From: Actinomyces ruminis
GTDB taxonomy: Bacteria > Actinomycetota > Actinomycetes > Actinomycetales > Actinomycetaceae
DNA length: 64,000 nucleotides
Direction of reading: 5' to 3'
Assembly: GCF_002154335.2 (NCBI RefSeq)
Contig: NZ_MTPX02000031.1
Location: forward strand, 23,551-87,550
The notes under the pieces are model-generated. The model was given only the letters and a program-made list of their open reading frames with translations. It did not search any database and was not told the DNA's origin. Every line of letters starts with the position of its first letter. The stretch's first letter is position 1. The translations under genes were made by a program, and so were the position numbers. Shown here piece by piece: positions 28,635-37,363 of the stretch.

Positions 28635-29501
28635 GTGACGCCGCCGCTGCGCGACCGCCGCCCCGAGGATGAGCGCGGCCCCGTCGACTGGGGCACTGGG
28701 GAGCGGGCCAAAGCCTACGCCGCACAGGGCGGCGCGCGGGCCCGCGCTTACGCAGAGGCCGACGCGGAGCCCGACGTGGACTGGGGCTCTCCGGTCTCCC
28801 CCACCGACGCGCCGCGCGCCCGCCGGGATGCTCCGGGAACCGATTGGGGCGTGGGCCGCGGGCCAGCGCCTGCTACCAGCGGGACGCCCGGCCGCACTCC
28901 CTGGCCGCAGGCGGTGCGCCGTCAGCGTCTGGCCGGCATCCTGTTCGCCCTGGCCGGCCTGGCCCTGGCGACCTGGTCGGCAATGAACCTGGCCACGAAC
29001 GCCGAAGCGGGGCATCCCTGGTTGCCGCCGTGGCTCGTCGTCGTACTCGGTGGGGCCGGACTGGTCTCCGCCGCCGGCTACCTGGCGTGGGCCGGCGGCA
29101 CCGCCGTGCGTCGGGAGGCCGAGCGGTGGGAACCCACCGTGGTGGATGCCGCGGCGGGGCTGACTTCGGGCACCGTCGACGTCGCCGACCCGCATCATCT
29201 GCTGACCGCGTCCGGCTCCTCGGGACCCGCGCTGCCACCGGGGCGGCTGGGTACGGGCAGCGCCGGGGTGCGCGTGGACTCCGGCCCCAAACCGGTCATG
29301 GGCACCTCCACCATGGACCAGTCGGTGCACGCCCCGGCGGGCGTGGCCGGGGCGGTCGGCGGCTTCATGCTCGCCGCCGCCGTGGTATGCGCGATCCTCG
29401 CCCTGGTACTGGGTACCGAGTGGCTGCTAGGAACGGTGGCCCTGGCACTCGGTGGCATCCTCGCCGTGCGCCTGGCCGGCGACTGGCTCGGCACGATCTG
29501 A
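28635..29501 (+). CDS. Membrane protein with charged low-complexity N-terminus
   Basis: GTG 28635 gives 288 residues. The first 95 residues are low-complexity and charged, with two WG motifs (DWGTGERAKAY, DWGSPVSPTDAPR). Four hydrophobic segments follow, including LAGILFALAGLALATWSA, LVVVLGGAGLVSAAGYLAW, GGFMLAAAVVCAILALVL and LLGTVALALGGILAVRLA. The family is unknown. It appears to close the purC-led group before a repeat-rich gap. Confidence 0.6.
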   Translation: MTPPLRDRRPEDERGPVDWGTGERAKAYAAQGGARARAYAEADAEPDVDWGSPVSPTDAPRARRDAPGTDWGVGRGPAPATSGTPGRTPWPQAVRRQRLAGILFALAGLALATWSAMNLATNAEAGHPWLPPWLVVVLGGAGLVSAAGYLAWAGGTAVRREAERWEPTVVDAAAGLTSGTVDVADPHHLLTASGSSGPALPPGRLGTGSAGVRVDSGPKPVMGTSTMDQSVHAPAGVAGAVGGFMLAAAVVCAILALVLGTEWLLGTVALALGGILAVRLAGDWLGTI

Positions 29502-30074
29502 GGCCCGAGGTCCTAAGGACCCTCGCCCACATTCCCCTCACCGAGACCCACATGAGATACACATCGAGACCGGTAGATGTGACGGCGTGCGGACGGTATG
29601 GCCCATGTGCGGACCCTGAAGTAGAGCCCAGCTCCTCATCGCTTCAATCGGCTTCAGTTGTGCTATTGGTGCCGGTTTCGGGTCTCTTCCGGCGGGGTGC
29701 TCCGAGCGGGACTCGCGGCCCGGGCCGGTGATGAACTCTCGCCGGGTGGCGAGGCGTCCGGGGCGGGGCGGGCCGCGACGCAGAGGCTGCTTCGTGTGCT
29801 GTGCGGGCTTGGACAACTACAGCACGACCTTGGTGCGCGTTCCACGACCACCCCGGGGTCGTGCAACCGGCACCAAGGTCGTAAACCGCACCGGACACCT
29901 CACTGCCAACCCCGCCACCACACCCGCAAATGCACAAGCCGCGGTTACTTCTGCCGGCTTCGATGCGTCATTAGTGCCGGTTTGGGTGTGTTACTGGTGC
30001 CGGTTTCGGGAGGAGGGACGGGCCGGTAGGCTGGGCGCGGACCCGCTCCCGCCCGACCGCATCCAGGAGGACCG
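29502..30074. other. 573-bp gene-free gap rich in TTGGTGCCGGTTTCGG-type repeats
   Basis: No supported gene. It contains TCGAGACCGGTAGATGTGACG near 29554, TATTGGTGCCGGTTTCGGG near 29662, a compound hairpin at 29824-29882 and two tandem units at 29971 and 29991. The purS ribosome site AGGAGG lies at its right end. Confidence 0.6.
29824..29882. repeat. Compound hairpin with 13-bp perfect arms
   Basis: ACGACCTTGGTGC (29824-29836) and GCACCAAGGTCGT (29870-29882) are exact inverse copies. A second inverted pair, CACGACC and GGTCGTG, lies inside the loop. Confidence 0.7.
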
Positions 30075-30359
30075 ATGGGACGCATCGTCGTCGAGGTCAT
30101 GCCCAAGCCCGAGATCCTTGACCCGCAGGGCAAGGCCGTTATGGGTAACCTTCCCCGCCTAGGATTTGACCAGTTCACGGCGGTGCGCCAGGGGCGCCGC
30201 TTCGAGCTCACGGTTGACGGACCCGTCACCGACACCCACCTGGCGGCCGCCGCCGAGGCCGCGGATAAGCTTCTGTCGAACCCGATCATCGAGGACGTCG
30301 TCTCCGTCACCGCCGACCCGGCCGACGGGGACGCCTCGTCGAACTCCGAGGAGGCCTGA
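30075..30359 (+). CDS. purS: FGAM synthase subunit PurS
   Basis: The product is 94 residues. PurS forms the small linking subunit of the PurSQL complex that converts FGAR to FGAM. The sequence opens GRIVVEVMPKPEILDPQGKAV and contains VRQGRRFELTVDG and ADKLLSNPIIEDV, typical of the family. AGGAGG precedes the ATG. It is followed directly by purQ; purL lies about 15 kb away in this window, whereas the three are adjacent in many relatives. Confidence 0.95.
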   Translation: MGRIVVEVMPKPEILDPQGKAVMGNLPRLGFDQFTAVRQGRRFELTVDGPVTDTHLAAAAEAADKLLSNPIIEDVVSVTADPADGDASSNSEEA

Positions 30360-31055
30360 GTGACCCGCATCGGCGTCATCACCTTCCCCGGCACGCTCGA
30401 CGACGTCGACGCCGCCCGCGCCGTCCGGCTCGCCGGCGCCGAACCGGTCTCCCTATGGCATAAGGACGCGGATCTGCACGGTGTGGACGCCGTCGTCGTA
30501 CCCGGCGGCTTCTCCTACGGCGACTACCTGCGCTGCGGCGCCATCGCCCGCTTCGCCCCCGTGATGGACGAGGTCATTGCGGCCGCCGGTCGAGGCATGC
30601 CGGTGCTCGGCATCTGCAACGGCTTCCAGATCCTCACCGAGGCCCACCTGCTGCCCGGCGCGCTCATCCGCAACGACCACCAGAAGTTCATCTGTCGCGA
30701 GCAGCGCCTGCGGGTGGAGTCCACCACCACCGCCTGGACCAACTTGTTCGAGGAGGGGGAGGAAATCGTGGTCCCGCTCAAGAACGGCGAGGGCAACTTC
30801 ATCGCGTCCCCCGACGAGCTGGACCGCCTTGAGGGCGAGGGGCTTGTTGTCTTCCGCTACCTGGGCAACCCCAATGGTTCCGCGCGCGACATCGCCGGCG
30901 TGCGCAACCAGCGTGGCAACGTCGTCGGCCTGATGCCGCACCCCGAGCACGCCGTCGAGCCCGGCTTCGGTCCGGACTCTCCGGCCGGGGCGCGTCAGGG
31001 CGTGGACGGGCTGCGCCTGTTCCAGTCCGCCATCAGCGCGCTCGTCGGCGCCTGA
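30360..31055 (+). CDS. purQ: FGAM synthase glutaminase subunit PurQ
   Basis: The product is 231 residues from GTG 30360, immediately after the purS stop. This class I glutamine amidotransferase supplies ammonia to PurL. The nucleophile is Cys86 in GICNGFQ, with the oxyanion region [15 protein letters not shown] and the catalytic His in [10 protein letters not shown] near the C-terminus. Intact and of normal length. Confidence 0.97.
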   Translation: MTRIGVITFPGTLDDVDAARAVRLAGAEPVSLWHKDADLHGVDAVVVPGGFSYGDYLRCGAIARFAPVMDEVIAAAGRGMPVLGICNGFQILTEAHLLPGALIRNDHQKFICREQRLRVESTTTAWTNLFEEGEEIVVPLKNGEGNFIASPDELDRLEGEGLVVFRYLGNPNGSARDIAGVRNQRGNVVGLMPHPEHAVEPGFGPDSPAGARQGVDGLRLFQSAISALVGA

Positions 31056-31101
31056 GGTCGCGGCGCTGAACCCTGTCATCGCGATTGGGATGATGGTCCC
31101 A

Positions 31102-31130
31102 TTGCACTTAGTTAAGTAAGTGAGTTAAGT
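31102..31130 (+). promoter_or_regulatory. Putative promoter with AGTTAAGT direct repeats before mannoside locus
   Basis: TTGCAC (31102), 17 bp and TTAAGT (31125) form a possible promoter. The AT-rich stretch holds two AGTTAAGT copies at 31110 and 31123, 13 bp apart, overlapping it. A regulator of the downstream locus, possibly the ROK protein at 40859, may bind there; this is inference. Confidence 0.35.
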
Positions 31131-31232
31131 TGTGGTGGTCGTTAGAGACCATGACCGCTCCAGCGGCGACACCCTTCCCGGCCGCGTCGAGAGGTCCGCG
31201 CAACGTTGGCGAATACGGAAAGTAGGCACGCA

Positions 31233-32939
31233 ATGCAGCTGCGCAATGTCCCCATCACCCGCCGTTCCTTCCTGGCCTCGACGGCAGCGGCCGCCGCCGT
31301 CGGCACCCTCGCCGCCTGCGGAGGAGGTTCGGGATCAAGCTCGTCCAGCGGAGGGGCGGGTGCCTCCGGCGGCGGCACCCTCACCATCTTCAATGGGGCG
31401 ACGGGTACCGTCACCGCCAACTTCAACCCCCAGAGCCCGACGGCGCTCCAGCCCACGCGCGGCGTCATCTACGAGCCCCTGTTCTTCTACAACCTCGTCA
31501 CCGGCGAGGACCCTCAGCCGATGCTGGGCACGGAGTACAGCTGGAACGACGACGGCACGGTCCTGACGGTTAAGACCCGCGAGGGTGTCACCTGGTCCGA
31601 CGGTGAGCCCTTCACCGCCAACGACGTGGCCTTCACCTTCAACCTCATCCAGAAGACACCAGCACTGAACACATCCGGGCTGGCAGCCACGGCGGAGGCA
31701 CCCGACGACACCACCGTGGTGCTCACCTTCCAGCAGACGTCTTTCACCTCAGAGGCGGACACCCTGGGAAACCAGGCGATCCTCCCCGAGCACCTGTGGA
31801 AGGACGTCGCCGAACCCGACACCTACACCAATGAGGAACCCGTGGGTACGGGTCCCTTCATGCTGGACAGTGTCTCCTCCCAGTCCTACTCCCTGGTCGC
31901 CAACGAGAACTACTGGAACGGCAAGCCGCAGGTCGAAGAGATTCGCTACATCTCCCTGGAAAACGCCGACTCGGCCTCCGCCTCCCTGGTCGCCGGTGAG
32001 GTCGACTGGATGAGCGCCTTCCTGCCGAGCATCGACGACATCATCGCCTCCAACCCGGACCTCACCTACGTAAACACCCCGACACTGACCAGCTGCATAT
32101 ACGCGTCCTGCAACCCCGACCTCGGCTCCACCGGCCCGCAGACCGACAAGGCGGTGCGGCAGGCGATCTACTACGCGATGGACCGCAGCCAACTCAACCA
32201 GCTGGCCGGCGGCGGACTCGCTGGCGAGGCATCGCCCTCATACCTGGTCCCCGGGCGCGACGACGACTGGATCGTCGACCAGAACAACCTAGTCGTGCCG
32301 CAGAGCGCGGACGTTGCGAAGGCCAAGCAGATCCTCGAAGACGCGGGCTGGACCGAGGGATCCGACGGGGTCCGCGTCAAGGATGGCGAGCGCTTGGCGC
32401 TGACCATCCAGACTGTGACCGGTTGGTCGGACTTCATCTCCATCAACGACACCCTGGTGCAGCAACTCGCCGAGGTTGGTATCGAGCTGACCACCTCCCA
32501 GGTGTCCTGGAACGAGTGGAACCAGAAGGAGGTCACGGGTGACTTCCAGCTCTCCCTGGACTCGCTCAACCTGGGCGCCTCCACCGACCCCTACTTCACC
32601 TACAACCGCATGCTGCACTCCGACAACACCGAGGAGGTGGGGGAGTCCGCCACCGGCGGCAACTACAGCCGCTACGTGAATGAGAAGGTCGACGCCGCCA
32701 TCCGTGCCGCGGGGCAGACCGACGACCCCGAGGACAAGAAGGAGCAGTACGGGATCATCCAGGAACAGATCGCCGAGGACCTGCCCTATATCCCGATCTA
32801 CGTCAACTCCATGCTCACCGAGTTCAACACCTCCCGATACACGGGCTGGCCCACCGAGGACGACCTGTACGCGCTGCCCGCGTCCTGGGGCAGCTGGTCC
32901 TCCGGCATCATCCTGCAGCGCCTGGAGTCCGCCTCCTGA
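31233..32939 (+). CDS. Family 5 solute-binding lipoprotein of Opp-type ABC importer
   Basis: The 568-residue lipoprotein starts at ATG 31233 with a Tat-like ITRRSFLAS and lipobox LAAC (Cys29). A TTG further upstream is unlikely because this ATG gives a clean signal peptide. The mature protein follows the dipeptide/oligosaccharide binding fold of family 5: RGVIYEPLFFYNL, GVTWSDGEPFTANDVAFTF, VGTGPFML and DKAVRQAIYYAMDR. The adjoining beta-mannosidase and esterase suggest that its ligand is a manno-oligosaccharide rather than a peptide; this is inference from context. Confidence 0.92.
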   Translation: MQLRNVPITRRSFLASTAAAAAVGTLAACGGGSGSSSSSGGAGASGGGTLTIFNGATGTVTANFNPQSPTALQPTRGVIYEPLFFYNLVTGEDPQPMLGTEYSWNDDGTVLTVKTREGVTWSDGEPFTANDVAFTFNLIQKTPALNTSGLAATAEAPDDTTVVLTFQQTSFTSEADTLGNQAILPEHLWKDVAEPDTYTNEEPVGTGPFMLDSVSSQSYSLVANENYWNGKPQVEEIRYISLENADSASASLVAGEVDWMSAFLPSIDDIIASNPDLTYVNTPTLTSCIYASCNPDLGSTGPQTDKAVRQAIYYAMDRSQLNQLAGGGLAGEASPSYLVPGRDDDWIVDQNNLVVPQSADVAKAKQILEDAGWTEGSDGVRVKDGERLALTIQTVTGWSDFISINDTLVQQLAEVGIELTTSQVSWNEWNQKEVTGDFQLSLDSLNLGASTDPYFTYNRMLHSDNTEEVGESATGGNYSRYVNEKVDAAIRAAGQTDDPEDKKEQYGIIQEQIAEDLPYIPIYVNSMLTEFNTSRYTGWPTEDDLYALPASWGSWSSGIILQRLESAS

Positions 32940-32947
32940 ACCACGAC

Positions 32948-32980
32948 GACGGCGGACCCGCCACGGGTGAGTCCGCCGTC
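32948..32980 (+). terminator. Stem-loop between binding-protein gene and permeases
   Basis: Perfect 10-bp arms GACGGCGGAC and GTCCGCCGTC with a 13-base loop, in the same place relative to the operon as the stem-loop at 7433. Confidence 0.55.
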
Positions 32981-33024
32981 GCCGTTGGTAGGTACTGTCC
33001 ATTCGGAACCCTAAGGACACCAGG

Positions 33025-34013
33025 TTGCGTTTTCTCTTACGAAAGATCGGGTTTTACGCCATCGCTCTGTGGGCCGCTGTAACCCTCAACTTCCTCCTGC
33101 CCCGGCTACTGCCGGGAAACCCTGTTGACATCATGGTCTCCCGCCTGGCCACACACGGTCAGGTCAGCCCCGCCACGCGTCAGGCGATCGAAGCCCTGCT
33201 GGGCGCCGACGCCGGCGCCAGCATGTGGGACCAGTACGTGCAATACCTGGGCCAGCTGCTGCGCGGCGACCTCGGTGTATCGGTGGCCTACTTCCCGACT
33301 CCGGTCGGGCAGGTAATCGGCCAGACACTCCCCTGGACGATCGGCCTCGTGGGATTGGCAACCATCATCTCCTTCCTGCTCGGCATCGTGATGGGCACGG
33401 CTGCCGGATGGAAGCGTGGCCACTTCCTGGACAACATCATTCCCGGGCTGACCATGCTGCAGTCCGTGCCCTACTTCTGGCTGGCACTGATCCTGCTGTT
33501 CCTGTTCTCCTCCACTTGGCGAATCTTCCCGATCCATGGTGGCTACGACGTCTACGGCACCGTGGTCGGACTCAACTGGCCGTTCATCAAGTCGGTCATT
33601 TACTACGGAATACTCCCGGCGATTACCATCGTGATCTCCTCCGTCGGCGGCTGGACGCTGGGCATGCGCAACATGATGGTGTCCACCATGAGTGAGGATT
33701 ACATCCTCACCGCGGAGGCCAAGGGGCTGCGCCCTCGCCGCATCCGCACCTGGTATGCGGCCCGCAATGCCATATTGCCCTCCATTTCGGGCTTTGCGAT
33801 CTCATTGGGGTTCGTGGTCTCCGGTTCACTGGTCACCGAGCAGGTCTTCTCCTACCCCGGCGTCGGCACCGCCCTGTACCAGGCCGTGAACAACAACGAC
33901 TACGCCTCATGCAGGGGATCTTCTTGGTGATCACCCTGTCCGTGCTGGGCGCCAACCTGATCGTCGACTTGCTGTACGGCGTCATTGACCCGCGCACTCG
34001 CGCTCGCGGCTGA
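33025..34013 (+). CDS. Opp/Dpp-type permease B, one base short
   Basis: Starts at TTG 33025 (MRFLLRKIGFYAIALWAAVTL), the usual opening of DppB-type permeases. It has six helices and a channel loop with EDYILTAEAKGLRPRRI. The frame breaks at about 33907; one C (gac-tac-gcC-ctc) restores YALMQGIFLVITLSVLGANL and the family ending YGVIDPRTRARG. The length is one base short of 330 codons. It forms the channel with the next gene. Confidence 0.9.
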
Positions 34014-34025
34014 AGGAGGCTCAAC

Positions 34026-34985
34026 ATGTCCACGCAAACCGCTTCCGCGTCCGTCGGCAAGCCTGCCCGCAGAGGCGCCAGCCGATTCCACGTGCGGGTT
34101 ACGCCCAAGCTGATCGTCGGCACCACGATCGTCGTGCTCACCGTCCTGTTCGGACTCGTCGGACCGCTCGTAGTCGGCAACCCCTCGACCGTGCGCAACC
34201 TCGGCATGACGGCACCCTCCGGCGAGTTTCCGTTGGGTACCACCCAGACCGGGCAGGATGTGCTCGCTCAACTTGCCTACGCTACTCGCGGGTCGCTGCT
34301 GATCGGACTGATCGTCGGGAGCCTCACGCTGCTGCTGTCTGCGTTTTTCGGCGTGGTCGGAGCCTTCACCGGTGGCATCGTGGATGACCTGTTCTCCCTG
34401 TTCACCAACATCATGCTGGTGATCCCCGGTCTCCCGCTGGTCATCATCATCTCCAGCTATGTGCCCAAGAAGAGCATCTGGCTAGTGGCTTTCATTCTCT
34501 CGCTGACAAGCTGGGCGGGTTCCGCGCGAGTGCTGCGCGGCGTCACGCTGTCGGTCCGTAATCGCGACTACGTGCTGGCATCCCGCGTGAGCGGGGAGAA
34601 GACCTGGCGGATCCTGACCGTGGAGATCCTGCCCAACCTGATCCCACTGCTGGCCTCCCAGGTGGTCGGCGCAGTCATCGCCGGCATCCTGGGGGAGGCT
34701 GGGCTGTCGTTCCTCGGACTGGGCGCCTCGGGCTCCTTCACCTGGGGCACGATGTTGTTCTACGCCCAGAACGGGTTGGCGCTGAGGCTGGGCGCTTGGT
34801 GGTGGTTCGTGCCGCCGGGCCTCATGCTCGCACTCTTCGGCGCGGCGTTATCGATGATCAATTTCTCGATCGACGAGACCATCAACCCCAAGCTGCGGGC
34901 GGCCACGGACGCGAAGAAACGTCGTCGTACCCGGCGCCGCGCCGAGTCTGCCCGCAACCGCACCCCCCAGAAGGTCGCCGCATGA
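34026..34985 (+). CDS. Opp/Dpp-type permease C
   Basis: The 319-residue, intact permease has GAAGGAGG before ATG 34026. It has a cytoplasmic N-terminus, then LIVGTTIVVLTVLFGLVGPL, the PLGTTQTGQDVLAQLAYATR segment typical of DppC, and the loop RDYVLASRVSGEKTWRIL. The stop overlaps the ATPase gene start as ATGA. It pairs with the previous permease. Confidence 0.93.
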   Translation: MSTQTASASVGKPARRGASRFHVRVTPKLIVGTTIVVLTVLFGLVGPLVVGNPSTVRNLGMTAPSGEFPLGTTQTGQDVLAQLAYATRGSLLIGLIVGSLTLLLSAFFGVVGAFTGGIVDDLFSLFTNIMLVIPGLPLVIIISSYVPKKSIWLVAFILSLTSWAGSARVLRGVTLSVRNRDYVLASRVSGEKTWRILTVEILPNLIPLLASQVVGAVIAGILGEAGLSFLGLGASGSFTWGTMLFYAQNGLALRLGAWWWFVPPGLMLALFGAALSMINFSIDETINPKLRAATDAKKRRRTRRRAESARNRTPQKVAA

Positions 34986-35877
34986 GCCCCCAAACCACAA
35001 CCGACGGCGCCGTCCGCTCCTCCGCCCGTCTCGCCGTCCTCGACATTGAGCACATGTCGATCGATTACGACGTCGACCCACCTGTGCACGCCGTCAGAGA
35101 CGTGTCCCTTACTCTCCACCGCGGTGAGATCCTCGGATTGGCGGGGGAGTCCGGGTGCGGAAAGTCAACGCTCGCCTACGGCGTGGTCCAGTTGCTCAAG
35201 GATCCCGCCCGCCGCGTCAGCGGCTCCGCGGTATTCCACTCCCGTGAGGGCTATGACATCGACCTGACGGCCCTGACGGGCGCCGACCTGCGGGCCGTGC
35301 GCTGGGACAAGATCGCCATGGTCTTCCAGGGGGCGATGAACTCCCTGAACCCGGTACTCAAGGTCAAGACCCAGCTGGGCGACGTACTGACTACCCACCG
35401 TCCGGAGATGAGCAAGCAGCAGCGGCTGGAGCGCAGCGGCGAGCTGCTCGAGAGCGTGGGCGTGGACCGCAACCGCCTGGATGCCTACCCGCATGAGTTG
35501 TCCGGCGGCATGAGGCAGCGCGTCATGATCGCATGGCGCTCGCCCTTGAGCCGCAGATCCTGATCATGGACGAACCGACCACCGCGCTCGACGTCGTCGT
35601 CCAACGGGAGATTCTGCAGGAGATCTCGCGGCTGCGTGAGGAACTCGGATTCGCGGTCATTTTCATCACGCACGATCTGCCGCTGCTGTTGGAGATCTCC
35701 GACCGCATTGCCGTCATGCGCGACGGGGTGGTTATCGAGCTCGACGACGCCATTGAGCTGTACACCCACCCCAAGGAGGAGTACACCAAGCAGCTGCTCA
35801 GCTCCTTCCCATCGCTGACCGGCGAGCGTGGCGGTTTCGTCCGCACCAGCCGTCCCCACGTTAAGGAGCAGTCATGA
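34982..35877 (+). CDS. Opp/Dpp-type ATPase D, one base short
   Basis: Walker A is GESGCGKSTLAYG near residue 60, the signature ELSGGMRQRVMIA and Walker B ILIMDEPTTALDVVVQ. The frame breaks between MIA and MAL at about 35532; one C (atc-gcC-atg) repairs it and the length is one base short of 299 codons. The C-terminal HPKEEYTKQLLSSFPSL is typical of the DppD subunit. Start and stop overlap both neighbours (ATGA). It powers the importer together with the next ATPase. Confidence 0.9.
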
Positions 35878-36697
35878 CCGTCCTTGAAGCGCGGAACCTC
35901 ATTAAGGAGTACACCCTCCGCAACGGGTTGCACACCTCTACCCTGCGCGCGGTGGATGACGTCTCCTTCCGGCTGGTGCCGGGGAAGACCATCGCCCTGG
36001 TCGGACAGTCGGGCTCCGGCAAGTCCACCATTGCCAAGCTTCTGCTGCAGCTCGAGTCTCCCACCAGCGGTGAGATCCTACTTGACGGCGAGCCCGTCAG
36101 CCGCCGTGGCGAAGGACTGGCGCAGTATCGCAGCACGGTGCAGATGGTCTTCCAGGACCCCTTCGCCTCGCTGAACCCCTACCACACGATCGGCCACCAT
36201 TTGGCGCGTCCGGTCCGGCTCCACAATCCTCGACTGGGCAAGGCCGCGGTGCGCGAGCGGTACTGGAGCTGCTGCGCCGTGTACGACTGGATCCGGCCGA
36301 CGACTACGCCGATCGCAAGCCGCACGAGCTATCCGGCGGGCAACGTCAACGCGTAGCCATCGCCCGCGCCCTGGCCCCCGACCCGGGCATTCTCATCGCC
36401 GATGAGCCGGTGTCCATGCTGGACGTATCGATCCGGCTGGGGGTGCTCAACTTGCTGGCCGAACTGCAGCAGGACAATGACCTCGGCGTCCTGTACATCA
36501 CTCACGACCTGGCCACTGCCCGCCACTTCTCCGACGAGATCATGGTGCTCTACCACGGTGACGTCGTAGAACGCGGGCCGGCAGACACAGTGATCCTCCA
36601 CCCGAACCACGAGTACACCAAGCGGCTGCTGGCCGCCGCCCCCGACCCAGAACGGCGCCTGGCACAGCTGCGTCGTCAACGGGAGGCGCACCAGTGA
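35874..36697 (+). CDS. Opp/Dpp-type ATPase F, one base short
   Basis: Walker A is [13 protein letters not shown] near residue 44 and the Q-loop [12 protein letters not shown]. The frame breaks at about 36261; one G (gag-cgg-Gta-ctg) restores [20 protein letters not shown], the signature [17 protein letters not shown] and Walker [15 protein letters not shown]. The length is one base short of 275 codons. The C-terminus [17 protein letters not shown] is typical of DppF-like subunits. It overlaps the esterase start as GTGA. Confidence 0.9.
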
Positions 36698-37343
36698 CGA
36701 GCTCCACCAGCGTGCCCCCACGGCGGTGGCTGTTCACCGGCGACTCGATCACCGAGTGGGGGCGTACCGACAAACGTGACCCTCACGATCTGGGATGCAA
36801 CTACGTAAGGCTCCTGGCCGAGGAACACCTGGCTGGGCAGACGGTCCTGAACACCGGCATTGGCGGGGACCGTCTGGCGGATCTGGCGGAGCGCTGGCAG
36901 CGGGACGTCGTTGCTCTGGCCCCGGATGTGCTCAGCGTCTACATCGGCATCAACGACACCTGGCGACACTACGACGAAGGCGTCGTTTCACCCGTTCCTG
37001 CTTTCGCACAACGGCTGCGGGAGTTGCTGGTCCATTCGCCACCGCTGGCACGCCGCTGGTCCTGGTATCCCCGTTCGTGCTGCCCTATGCCGAGGAGGAC
37101 CGCAACTGGCATGCGGACCTGAACCCGCGGGTGCAGGCGATCGCGCAGATTGCTCAGGAACTAGACGCCGTATACGTGCCGCTGCAAGAACCGATGACGG
37201 CGCTCGCGGCCCGAATCGGCGATGCAGCCGTCGCCGCCGACGGCGTCCACCCCACGCCCGCCGGTCACCGCGCCATTGCCGACGCCTGGTGGCAGGCCTG
37301 GCAGACCGTCGGCCGCGGCGCACCGGAATCATCCGCTCACTGA
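36694..37343 (+). CDS. SGNH/GDSL-family esterase, one base short
   Basis: The SGNH blocks are visible: block [11 protein letters not shown] with the nucleophile Ser, Gly in NTGIGGDRL, Asn in YIGINDTW and the Asp-His pair in [10 protein letters not shown]. The frame breaks at about 37047; one C (tcg-cC-acc-gct) restores [20 protein letters not shown]. The restored product is about 216 residues with no signal peptide, so it is cytoplasmic. Within a beta-mannosidase locus it may remove acetyl groups from imported acetylated manno-oligosaccharides; that is inference. Confidence 0.85.
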
Positions 37344-37363
37344 CCACTCAGGAAAGACCATCC

